DNA from: an uncultured Acetatifactor sp.
Lineage (GTDB): Bacteria > Bacillota > Clostridia > Lachnospirales > Lachnospiraceae
Assembly (NCBI GenBank): GCA_947625675.1
Contig: CANQPH010000014.1
Span: 1 to 62,170 of the forward strand
Reading direction: 5' to 3'
DNA length: 62,170 bases
The notes under the pieces are model-generated. The model was not told where the DNA came from and did not search any database. It worked only from the letters and a program-made list of their open reading frames with translations. Both the position numbers and the translations under genes were made by a program. Shown in pieces: positions 24,248 to 32,275 of the stretch (its first letter is position 1; each line of letters begins with the position of its first letter).

Positions 24248-25949
24248 CTTGGCCTTCTCTCCTCTCGCTTTCTTCCACAAAGGGAAGGTCTATAAACACC
24301 TGGGTTCCCTCCCCAAGGGCGCTGGTAATGCTGACTTTGGCCTTTTCCCCATAAAAGGCCTCGATTCGCCGGATGCAGTTCCAGACCCCGATGTGCCGGT
24401 TGCCCAGCCGGTCCACGTAGGGCTCCCCCTTCTGCAGCTGCGCCAGGATCTCCGGCTTGATTCCCCGGCCGGTGTCCGAAACGGAGATCAGGAGCCGATC
24501 CTCCTGCCTGCGCAGGTTCAGCAGCACCTCCACCAACTGCCCCGGTTTCAGGGCGTACTTCATGGCGTTTTCCACGAAATTCTGCACCAGCAGGGGAGGC
24601 ACCAGGGCGCTTTCGCAGCCTTTCTCCATCTGATAAACGGCGGAAAAGGCGTTGGGGGTGCGGATCTTCTGCATTTCAATATAGTTTTCCACAAACTCCA
24701 GCTCCTGGGACAGGGGCACCATGTCATCGTTTTTGCGCAGGGCATAGCGGAAATATTCCACCAGGTGCATGGAATAGTCCTGGATGCACTTGTAATTCTG
24801 GGACTGGGCCAGGCTGTAGATCATGTTGAACGCATTGAGGAGCATGTGGGGATTCACCTGCAGGCGCAGATTGTCCAGCCGGGCCTGGTACATCTTCTGA
24901 TCCTTTTCCCGGGAATGCTCCATCTCCGCCGCCATCCCGTCAAAGGAATCGAAAAGATACTGCACCTCTTCGCTGTTGCGCCTGGAACGATCCCCGATCC
25001 GATAGCTCAGATGATCCGATTTCATCTCTTCCATGCCCTTCTGCAGCTTCTCAAAGGGAATCAGCACCTCCAGCCGCAGAAGCTTCCAAAACAGGGGAAT
25101 CAGGCACATACAGCCCAGCGCAGGCAGCACCAGGAGCCAATACGGGCCGGGAATCAGGCCCAGCCCTCCGTTCGCCAGCCGGATGCCGACCTGTAAAGGA
25201 AGGCTCTCGGACTCCCAGAGAATGGTTTGAGACAAAATACCGCCCTCCACGCAGGTCTCCCAGGGAAGATCCAACACTTCCACGCTTCCGCCCCTATCCA
25301 CCCGGCAGACGCTCACACCATCCGTCAGGTAGACGGAATCCCCTTTTTCCAGGAAGTCCGACAGCGTCTCCGCCAGATTGCTCCCCAGATCGAACCAGAA
25401 AGCTACACGATAGTTCTGATAATCGAACTCCCGGATCAGGAAGTGCAGGTCGCCCAGCTGAATTCTGGAAACGTCCGAAAGATTCTCCTGCCGGAGGACG
25501 TCCCCCGCCTGGGCGGTCAGCCGGTCGATCTCCCGGGCCGTCTCCTTCATCCCCACGTCCTGCACCAGCGTCCTGTCGCTTCCCTTTTCCCAGAGGGAGA
25601 TCAGCCCGGCCTGCTGCGTGTTCCCAAAAATCCCGTTCAGCCGGGAAAGCATGTCATAGGGCAAAATGAGATCCTCCGACGGCATCCTGGCGTTCAGTTC
25701 CTGAAGGTACTCCGATACGAATTCATCCATTCCCGTCTCCACCAGGCGGGTGTTCTGTTCCAACCGGTACATGCCGCCTTCCAGCTGCGCCCTGTAGGAC
25801 TGCAGGATCTGGTCGTTGGCCCGAACCAGCACCATGACGGCCAGCAGGAGGACCGCCAGGCAAAAAGGCAGAAAAGCCAGGGCCATACAGGTATACAGGC
25901 GGTATGGCAGGCGGTACTTCAGTTTATAAAAAAAAGATTTTTTCTCCAT
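24222..25949 (-). CDS. Sensor histidine kinase (YesM-like)
   Basis: 575 residues. TM1 is about 20-43, an extracytoplasmic sensor spans about 44-265, TM2 about 268-292, then a HAMP-like linker. The His_kinase domain has H368 in LQVNPHMLLNAF, followed by the N box NFVENAMKYA and G box SDTGRGIKPE. The His motif is NPHMLLNAF instead of the more common NPHFLYNTL. It senses an extracellular signal, probably sugar presented by a binding protein, and phosphorylates the AraC-type regulator with which it overlaps. AGGAG precedes the ATG. Confidence 0.92.
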   Translation of the reverse strand: MEKKSFFYKLKYRLPYRLYTCMALAFLPFCLAVLLLAVMVLVRANDQILQSYRAQLEGGMYRLEQNTRLVETGMDEFVSEYLQELNARMPSEDLILPYDMLSRLNGIFGNTQQAGLISLWEKGSDRTLVQDVGMKETAREIDRLTAQAGDVLRQENLSDVSRIQLGDLHFLIREFDYQNYRVAFWFDLGSNLAETLSDFLEKGDSVYLTDGVSVCRVDRGGSVEVLDLPWETCVEGGILSQTILWESESLPLQVGIRLANGGLGLIPGPYWLLVLPALGCMCLIPLFWKLLRLEVLIPFEKLQKGMEEMKSDHLSYRIGDRSRRNSEEVQYLFDSFDGMAAEMEHSREKDQKMYQARLDNLRLQVNPHMLLNAFNMIYSLAQSQNYKCIQDYSMHLVEYFRYALRKNDDMVPLSQELEFVENYIEMQKIRTPNAFSAVYQMEKGCESALVPPLLVQNFVENAMKYALKPGQLVEVLLNLRRQEDRLLISVSDTGRGIKPEILAQLQKGEPYVDRLGNRHIGVWNCIRRIEAFYGEKAKVSITSALGEGTQVFIDLPFVEESERREGQDETDDRGR

Positions 25950-25976
25950 GACGACTCCTGTATATTATCTTTATTC

Positions 25977-26005
25977 ATTGTAACATATTTCCCTGGAAAA
26001 TGCCA
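25977..26005 (-). promoter_or_regulatory. Promoter of the two-component operon
   Basis: Minus strand: -35 TGGCAT (26005-26000), 17-bp spacer, -10 TACAAT (25982-25977). No TCG half-site at the regulon distance, so the regulator genes do not appear to use the same switch. The rest of 26006-26096 shows no gene. Confidence 0.45.
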
Positions 26006-26098
26006 TCCTCAACCACAAAAACCCGCCCTCCAAAGCGGCGAAAACCCGCTCCCAAATTCCCTGGCCAAAAGGCGACCGAACCGTTGCCCCTTGGTTAC

Positions 26099-26143
26099 GA
26101 AAAAAGACGGCGGCCGGACATCTCCGGAAACACCGTCTTTTTC
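26099..26143 (-). terminator. Rho-independent terminator of the sugar importer operon
   Basis: Stem AAAAAGACGG (26101-26110) with CCGTCTTTTT (26133-26142), an inner CCGG stem, and a T run on the minus strand. It lies about 20 bp after the permease stop at 26164. An A/T tract on both sides makes it potentially bidirectional. Confidence 0.8.
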
Positions 26144-26163
26144 AAATGCCTCAATATCTTGCA

Positions 26164-27090
26164 TCAGCCCTTCACGCCGCCTGCGATCACGCCTTTTTCC
26201 AGCTTATCCTGGAAGAAGGGGAAGAGCACGATGATGGGCAGGGAGGCTGCGATGACCACCGCAAACCGGATCAGATAACGGCTGTAATCCGGATTGGAGG
26301 TGTTCAGAAAATTCTCGTTGTCCGCCGTGATCTGCTTCACCCACAGCTGCAGGGGCCACAGGGCCTTCCGGTTGGGCACGTAGATGGAAGCGGGCAGCCA
26401 GGAGTTCCACTGTCCCACCACGGAGTTCAGGATGATCACGGAACCCAGGTTCATGGCCTGGGGCAGCATGACCTGGCTCATGGTGCGGAAATGCCCTGCG
26501 CCATCGATGCGGGCCGCTTCGTACATCTCGTGGGGCACGGCATTGAAGGCGTTCATCATCATCACCATGAACATGGCGTTGGTGCAGCCGGGAACCAACA
26601 GGGCCCATCTGGTGCCCGTCCAGCCCAGGGCCCGGATCACCATGTAGGTGGGCACCATGCCGCCGCTGAAAAGCATGGTGAACATGATCAGCCCCATCAT
26701 GATGGGCTTGACCTTGGTGTCGCGGCTTAAGGCATAGCCCGTGAGCACGGACAGGAAGAAGCCGATGGCGGTGGAACCGATGGTATAAATCAGGGAATTG
26801 ACGTAGCCCTGGATCACGCTGGCGTTCTGGAACAAATGCTTGTAGCCATCCAGGGTGAAGCCGCCCACGGGGAGCACCACCAGCCCTTCATGGGCCAACA
26901 GGGTCTTGCCGTCGGACAGGGAGGACATGAGCACGTGCCACATGGGAATGATGGAGCAAAAGGCCACCAGCCCGCAGAGCACGTATACGACCACGTCCAC
27001 CACCCGGTCCGCACCGGTGAAATGCTCCACCATGCTGGATTCCCGGTTGTCATCATTTGTATTTTTTATCTTCTTGATCTTCTTCGCCAT
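26164..27090 (-). CDS. Sugar ABC transporter permease, CUT1 (YtcP/LplC-like)
   Basis: 308 residues with about six transmembrane segments. The EAA loop that docks to the ATPase is EAARIDGAGHFRTMSQVMLP (near 190). N-terminal lysine-rich segment. AGGAGGT lies just before the ATG. Starts 11 bp after the partner permease. Forms the membrane pore with it; no ATPase is encoded nearby, so a shared MsmX-type ATPase elsewhere is likely, as in other CUT1 systems. Confidence 0.92.
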   Translation of the reverse strand: MAKKIKKIKNTNDDNRESSMVEHFTGADRVVDVVVYVLCGLVAFCSIIPMWHVLMSSLSDGKTLLAHEGLVVLPVGGFTLDGYKHLFQNASVIQGYVNSLIYTIGSTAIGFFLSVLTGYALSRDTKVKPIMMGLIMFTMLFSGGMVPTYMVIRALGWTGTRWALLVPGCTNAMFMVMMMNAFNAVPHEMYEAARIDGAGHFRTMSQVMLPQAMNLGSVIILNSVVGQWNSWLPASIYVPNRKALWPLQLWVKQITADNENFLNTSNPDYSRYLIRFAVVIAASLPIIVLFPFFQDKLEKGVIAGGVKG

Positions 27091-27101
27091 GACCGCACCT
27101 C

Positions 27102-28049
27102 CTAGAATAACGATGTATCGCCGAGCTTCTTGCTCAGAGTGTTGGAGCCGACCAAAAGGATCGTGCCCACGATGGACTGGAACAGGCCGGAGGCCGCCGA
27201 CAGGGCATAGTTGGCGTTGCCCCCGCCGAAGGCCAGACGGTAGGTGTAGGTATAAACCGTATCGGCCACGTTGTAGGTGGATGGCATATACAGAAGCAGG
27301 ATGTTGTCAAAGCCCGTGGAAAAGCTCAGCCCGATGTTCAGCACCAGCATCATGATGATCATGGGCTTGATGCAGGGAAGGGTGATCTTGAACATCCTCT
27401 GGAGTCTGGTGGCCCCGTCGATGGCCGCCGCTTCCTGCAGATCCCCGCTCACCGTGGCTATGGAAGACACGTACATGATGGAACCCCATCCGATGCTCTG
27501 CCAGATTCCCATGAAGAGGTAAATGAGCCAGAAGACCGGTACCTTGTTGTTGGCCAGCCAGTTCTGATTCTCCGCCCCCAGCTTGCACAGCAGAAGGGTC
27601 AGGGGGCCGTCCTGGCCCAGGAACTCGATGACCAGGGAGGCCACCACCACCGCCGCCACGAAGTTGGGCAGATAGGACATGGTCTGGACGGTTCTCTTAT
27701 ATTTCTTGTGGTGCAGGAGGCTTAACAGCACCGCAAAGGCGATGGGAGCCAGGAAGCCGATGGTTCCCTTCAGCAGCGCAATGATGATGGTGTTGCGCAG
27801 GGCCCTGGGGAAATCCCCGCCGGTAAACAGATCGATGAAATTCTGGAATCCCACCCATTTGCTGCCGAAGTACCCGTCTATGACGTTGTAATCCTCAAAG
27901 GCCATGAGGATGCCGAACATGGGCGCATAATGGAGCACCAACTCATAGATCAGCACGGGCAGGAACATCACGTAAATCGGCCAGTTCTTTTTGAAATCCA
28001 TGGCCCAGGTTATCTTTTTCCCCGGAACCGGTACCTTCTTTTTTGCCAT
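27102..28049 (-). CDS. Sugar ABC transporter permease, CUT1 (LplB-like)
   Basis: 315 residues from the ATG at 28049 (GGAGGAG upstream); a longer in-frame extension lacks a ribosome site. Six transmembrane segments. EAA motif EAAAIDGATRLQRMFKITLP. The sequence YAPMFGILMAFEDYN near the first segment is typical of the LplB/YtcP group that handles complex oligosaccharides. Second gene of the binding protein > permease > permease unit. Confidence 0.92.
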   Translation of the reverse strand: MAKKKVPVPGKKITWAMDFKKNWPIYVMFLPVLIYELVLHYAPMFGILMAFEDYNVIDGYFGSKWVGFQNFIDLFTGGDFPRALRNTIIIALLKGTIGFLAPIAFAVLLSLLHHKKYKRTVQTMSYLPNFVAAVVVASLVIEFLGQDGPLTLLLCKLGAENQNWLANNKVPVFWLIYLFMGIWQSIGWGSIMYVSSIATVSGDLQEAAAIDGATRLQRMFKITLPCIKPMIIMMLVLNIGLSFSTGFDNILLLYMPSTYNVADTVYTYTYRLAFGGGNANYALSAASGLFQSIVGTILLVGSNTLSKKLGDTSLF

Positions 28050-28078
28050 AATCCTCTCCTCCACAAAAATGATCCGTC

Positions 28079-29848
28079 CTATACGAAGGGATGCGCATCC
28101 ACGTATTTCTGGTAAATCTCGGTAGCCTTCTGGTAATTGTATTTCTGCAGGGTCTTGCACCACACGCCCCAATCCTCGTCGCTTTCAATGTCCTTGGTGC
28201 CCTTGATGAAATCCACCGCATTGTTGGTCATGTATTCCAATACCTTGGAGCGCAGATCGTCACAGGTCTTGGTATCCTCGCTGGTCATGCTGTTGGTGGT
28301 GATGGAGCCCTGGAACATTCCCGTGTTGGGATACTGGGACCATCTGTCAATGGAAGCCTGGAAGGAGGGTGCGAAGCCTCGATCCACGTTTTTCTCCAGC
28401 TGGAGGCCGGGAGCCTTGGTGAAGGCACAGGCCACGGCCAGGCCGCCGCCGTCATTGACCAGCACATCGGACTGCACGTATCTGCCGTCCTCGCCGATGT
28501 AATAAGCGCCTTCCTCCAGTCCGTAATCCCCGTAGAAGGTGTTGTCCGTAAATTCCGCCACCTGATCCTTGGACAGGCCCATCGTCCTGATCAAGGCTCC
28601 TTCCTCACTGTAAAAATAGTCCAGATAGGAGCACAGGGCCGCCAGATCCTTCCCTTCCGCCGCCTTGCTGATCATCACGCCGCCGCTGACCAGGCCGTTA
28701 CCCATGACGCAGTTGGGAATCACGTTCTGGCAGTCCGCATTGCCGTAGACGTCGTTGATGGGGTAGGCGCAGCCCGCCACGAAGATCCCTTCCGTAAGGC
28801 CGCCATCGTGAGCATCGATCCTGCCGCCCAGTTCGGACTGCTGGCCGTCCCACAGGCCCACCTTGCCCTGACGGACGGCAGTGGAGTCGATGGCGTAGAA
28901 GGCGTCGGAAGTTCTCTCATTGAAGGACTGATCCAGCCAGCCTTTTTCATACCAGCTGTTCATGCACATCAGGTAGGTGCGGAAAGGATCCTCGTCCCCG
29001 CCGAAATGCACCTGGGCGTTTTCATCCTGATACCAGACGTTGACGCCGCCCCCGAAGCAGGAAAGCAGGCCGCCGCTCCAGGTAAAGCCCGGATAGTACA
29101 GGCTCATGCAGTAGGAATCCGTGATGCCCAGATCCGCCTGGGCCCTGGTGAAGATGTCGAACATCCACTCCCAGTCGCTGATGTAGACGGGATCCGGCCC
29201 GCCGCTGGGGAACACCACGTCGTCCTCCCAGCTGTCCACATCCTCAGGATCCGTATAACCGCCGGTGAAAGCCGCACCGGTCTGGGGATTGGTCCCATAT
29301 TTCACGATCCAGTCCCTGCGGTACATGAATCCCTGGAACAGATCTTCAGGCTCGTCATTGATTCCCCGAAGGGCGTAATAATGTTCCTCCCCGTCCACCA
29401 TGGTGACACAATTCTTCAGGATCGTATCGTTGGAATGCACCAGGGCCACGTAATTGGGCATGTATTGCTCCACATATTCCGTCAGATCCAGGGTGTAGCC
29501 CTTCTCATGCATGATCTCCGGGGGCTCGCTGATCACCGCATCGATGAGATCCGGCAGATCGCCGGAAGCGATCATGGTGGTATAGTTGTCGGCGGAAGTG
29601 CCGGAAGCGGGCTGCCAGAACTCAAAGGCCAGCTTCTTCTCCTCCGGGCCCCAGCCCTTCTCCAGGGTGTACTGGATGGCCGGGTTCTCGCTGTATTCCG
29701 TATAATAAGAGGAATCCGCCCCGCTGTAGATCCACCAGGTAAAGGTGGTGTCGTCCCCTGCGCCGCCGCTCCCGCCGCAGCCCGTAAGCGCCGCAGATAT
29801 GGAGAGCGCTGCCGCCGCCGTCAATAATGCCTTGCCGCTCTTTTTCAT
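28079..29848 (-). CDS. Sugar ABC transporter substrate-binding lipoprotein
   Basis: 589 residues from the ATG at 29848 (GGGAGG 10 nt upstream); the in-frame TTG at 29857 is less likely. Lipobox AALTGC (Cys near 23) followed by a GGSGG linker. At about 590 residues it is larger than ordinary maltose-type proteins and fits the LplA/large-oligosaccharide group. Tethered outside the membrane, it delivers an oligosaccharide to the two permeases downstream. It is preceded by the six-copy TCGGATT array (29895-30044), so it appears to be the most strongly controlled gene of the regulon. Confidence 0.92.
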   Translation of the reverse strand: MKKSGKALLTAAAALSISAALTGCGGSGGAGDDTTFTWWIYSGADSSYYTEYSENPAIQYTLEKGWGPEEKKLAFEFWQPASGTSADNYTTMIASGDLPDLIDAVISEPPEIMHEKGYTLDLTEYVEQYMPNYVALVHSNDTILKNCVTMVDGEEHYYALRGINDEPEDLFQGFMYRRDWIVKYGTNPQTGAAFTGGYTDPEDVDSWEDDVVFPSGGPDPVYISDWEWMFDIFTRAQADLGITDSYCMSLYYPGFTWSGGLLSCFGGGVNVWYQDENAQVHFGGDEDPFRTYLMCMNSWYEKGWLDQSFNERTSDAFYAIDSTAVRQGKVGLWDGQQSELGGRIDAHDGGLTEGIFVAGCAYPINDVYGNADCQNVIPNCVMGNGLVSGGVMISKAAEGKDLAALCSYLDYFYSEEGALIRTMGLSKDQVAEFTDNTFYGDYGLEEGAYYIGEDGRYVQSDVLVNDGGGLAVACAFTKAPGLQLEKNVDRGFAPSFQASIDRWSQYPNTGMFQGSITTNSMTSEDTKTCDDLRSKVLEYMTNNAVDFIKGTKDIESDEDWGVWCKTLQKYNYQKATEIYQKYVDAHPFV

Positions 29849-29894
29849 TGCAATCAAACCTCCCTTTTGGTTTTTACGTTCTTTTCATGTTTCC

Positions 29895-30044
29895 AATTTA
29901 CAATATTTTTCAGGAAAAAAATCGCATCTATCCGATTCAAAATACAAGTAATCCGACAGGAACTCCAAAACAATCCGATGGAAGTTCCAAAGCAATCCGA
30001 TGGAAACTCCAAAGCAATCCAACGAGAATAGCAGGACGATCCGG
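29895..30044 (-). promoter_or_regulatory. Regulon promoter D with six-copy half-site array (sugar importer)
   Basis: Minus strand: -10 box TAAATT (29900-29895), proximal TCGGAT 35 bp upstream (29935-29930), distal TCGGAT 21 bp further (29956-29951), then four more copies at 22-bp steps (first bases 29978, 30000, 30022, 30044). Cores are TCGGATTG, TCGGATTG, TTGGATTG and CCGGATCG. The first two copies match promoters A, B, C, E and F in spacing. The whole stretch between the importer and the hydrolase gene at 30063 is used. Confidence 0.75.
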
Positions 30045-30062
30045 CCGAAAGCCCGCCTGGCC

Positions 30063-32144
30063 CTAGGATACCACCACCCGGACCCGATCCAGGTTCCTGA
30101 TCTGGAAGTAGAGCTCCCCTCTGTCGCCGTGCCGGTTGGACATCACCCGCACCGTGGCGAAATAGGTGCCGGGTTTGTCATAAACATGGGAGATCTCCGC
30201 CAACGCCCCGTGAACCCCGTCCTTCACATAACGTTCATACTCCAGTTCCGCCGGATACATGGTCTCCGGGGAAACGTCCTCCAGTTCTTCAAAGGACAGG
30301 ATCATCTCCGTCACCTCTCCGGCCCCTTCCGGCATCTGCACATCCACCTGGAAGTCCACCAGCTCCCCCGCTTTCACCCGGGCGCATTTCTCCCCGTTCG
30401 CAGTGATGTTCACCGCGGGCTGGAGGCCGAAGCGTTTCCGGATCTCCTTCTCCAGGTGGATCTGGCCGTCCGTTCCCAGTTCATAGGAAGTGGAAGGCAG
30501 GGGCTCGATCCCCCGTTCCACCCAGTCCGCCAGATCCTTCAGGGCCTGGCGCAGAGCGCCCATATAGTTCACCACCATATAATTCACCCTGGTATCCGTA
30601 TCCCCGTGCATGCAGCGCTCCATGTAATAAACCCTGTGATCCTTCAGGGAACCCTTGGTTTTCTCGACTTTTTTCTTGTACCAGTCCGCACACCAGGGAC
30701 AGGTGGATTCGTCCATGAGGGCCTGGATGTTGATGACCTTGCCCTGGATGTTGCCGTCCTGCACCGTACCCGTGCCGGTAAAGCCCGGCCCCATGACAAA
30801 GCTTCGCTGGGGGATGGCGGGGGTGCCGTCCTCTTTGCGGAACTGATCCCAGGCATGAAAATCCGGATCCGGCGGACACTGATGGCGATAATAGGACTGG
30901 ATGGCGATATAGTCCGAATTGTCCAGCTCCACCACATCCCCCGCAGCAATGCACGACAGGACTCCCTCCAGGTCATCCATGCCGTAGCACATGCCGATGG
31001 TGAGGTATCCGCCCTTTTCCCCGGGCTTGTATACGATATCCTTTAACAGCAGAACCTTCCCCGCCGCAGCTCCCGTCCGGGGAGTGATGTTCACGCCCTC
31101 CAGGTAGAGGTTCTCCCCATGAGGCACCTCTTCCAGCTCGATCCAGGCACCGTTCCCGTCCGCCAGCTGCTTCTTCCAGGCGTCGTCCACGCCGTTTTGG
31201 CCATCCTCCGCCTTCCTTTCTGCCGTTTTGCCGGGCAGATTCACGCTTTTCACCACGCCGGTAAACCGAAGACGATCCCGCACCGCCGTGCTCTCCGGGT
31301 CGGCCCCCAGGTAACCCGGGACTTCCCAGAATTCCTTAAAATAGGAGGGATCCGCCATTTTCACCCCCGGGGTCAGCACCGGCAAGGCACCGGGATCCAC
31401 CTCTCCCCGGGCCTCCAGGTACCAGGCCAGGGGCGGGAAGCCCATGGCGGTCAGTTCCCGGAGCATCCGGGCCTCGTCCGGAGCCAGTTCCTTGTAAGGA
31501 TCGCCGCTGCCTCCCGCATCCAGGGCGTCCAGGATCTTGCCAAAGCACCCCCGCAGCACCCTCTGCCCCTGGACGTGCATGGTGATGGTGTTGGGCAGGG
31601 AATAGGGGGAGCCTATGACGTAGGGCGCCGCCCCGTCCCAGGTCCGGGTGTTCTCGATGCAGGCCATGGTCTTGTAACCGCCGCCGCTGCCACCGTACAC
31701 ATAGCCGTAAGGCCGGCCGCAGGCGTAGATCTCCATGGCCTTCACCCGGGAATATTCCGCCACCGCCGCACTGGACTTCCAGACCAGGGTGTTGTCCGCC
31801 TTGTCCCCGAAGGCCGCAGTGGAACCCATGTTGCTCTCCACGAAATAGGCCCCTTGGGCCAGGCAGAAGCCGATCCGGTCGTTCTCTCCCAGCCTTCCCA
31901 CGCTGGCCACCTCTTCGTCCGGTCCCGGGAAGGGGGAAAGATACTGATAAAACCTTCCCTCGTACCTGCCCGCCTCCGGGAAGCAGAACAGGAACTTCAC
32001 CCCTTTTTCCGCAAAGCCCCCATGAATATATCGGAAGGGAACCACGGTGCCGTCCGGCATGGGCCGCTCCCTCCACTCGTCCACGTCAATATAGGGATTC
32101 CGATAATCCGGATCCGTTTTCGGGTCATACATCACTGTTCCCAT
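30063..32144 (-). CDS. Tannase-like alpha/beta-hydrolase with C-terminal PKD-like domain (paralogue)
   Basis: 693 residues from the ATG at 32144 (AGGAGGT 6 nt upstream). Same plan as the 12934-15027 protein: Ser153 in VYGGSGGGYK, acid loop QALMDESTCPWC, His in YYMERCMHGD, WVERGIEP, and a PKD-like end with HVYDKPGTYFATVRV. Cytoplasmic. It sits between a GH3 and the sugar importer under promoter E (32193-32254), so it probably de-esterifies or otherwise opens the imported oligosaccharide before glycosidases act. Confidence 0.72.
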   Translation of the reverse strand: MGTVMYDPKTDPDYRNPYIDVDEWRERPMPDGTVVPFRYIHGGFAEKGVKFLFCFPEAGRYEGRFYQYLSPFPGPDEEVASVGRLGENDRIGFCLAQGAYFVESNMGSTAAFGDKADNTLVWKSSAAVAEYSRVKAMEIYACGRPYGYVYGGSGGGYKTMACIENTRTWDGAAPYVIGSPYSLPNTITMHVQGQRVLRGCFGKILDALDAGGSGDPYKELAPDEARMLRELTAMGFPPLAWYLEARGEVDPGALPVLTPGVKMADPSYFKEFWEVPGYLGADPESTAVRDRLRFTGVVKSVNLPGKTAERKAEDGQNGVDDAWKKQLADGNGAWIELEEVPHGENLYLEGVNITPRTGAAAGKVLLLKDIVYKPGEKGGYLTIGMCYGMDDLEGVLSCIAAGDVVELDNSDYIAIQSYYRHQCPPDPDFHAWDQFRKEDGTPAIPQRSFVMGPGFTGTGTVQDGNIQGKVINIQALMDESTCPWCADWYKKKVEKTKGSLKDHRVYYMERCMHGDTDTRVNYMVVNYMGALRQALKDLADWVERGIEPLPSTSYELGTDGQIHLEKEIRKRFGLQPAVNITANGEKCARVKAGELVDFQVDVQMPEGAGEVTEMILSFEELEDVSPETMYPAELEYERYVKDGVHGALAEISHVYDKPGTYFATVRVMSNRHGDRGELYFQIRNLDRVRVVVS

Positions 32145-32192
32145 AGCATACCTCCTGGCGTCGTGCCGCAATCTGTTTTTCCTTCTTCATTT

Positions 32193-32254
32193 ATTATAAA
32201 AAGAAAAAGAGCGGCAAAATACCGCTCTTTCGATGGAAAATCTTATTTTTACGA
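32193..32254 (-). promoter_or_regulatory. Regulon promoter E (hydrolase gene), overlapping a terminator
   Basis: Minus strand: distal half-site TCGTAA (32254-32249), proximal TCGAAAGAGCGG 21 bp on (from 32233), -10 box TATAAT (32198-32193) 35 bp after the proximal start. The half-sites are the weakest of the six, but the spacing is exact. The region between proximal site and -10 is the terminator hairpin of the GH3 gene. Confidence 0.55.
32199..32230 (-). terminator. Rho-independent terminator of the GH3 gene
   Basis: Stem AAAGAGCGG/CCGCTCTTT (32206-32214 with 32222-32230) followed on the minus strand by TTTTTCTTTTT. It lies about 45 bp after the GH3 stop (32276) and is embedded in promoter E. 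Confidence 0.8.
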
Positions 32255-32275
32255 TATGGTGGGGCGGAAAGACGC

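Noticed and set aside
29928..30044. Plasmid-type iterons for replication
   Set aside because: No Rep protein or partition genes are present, and the first copies keep the promoter distance of the other five regulon sites.
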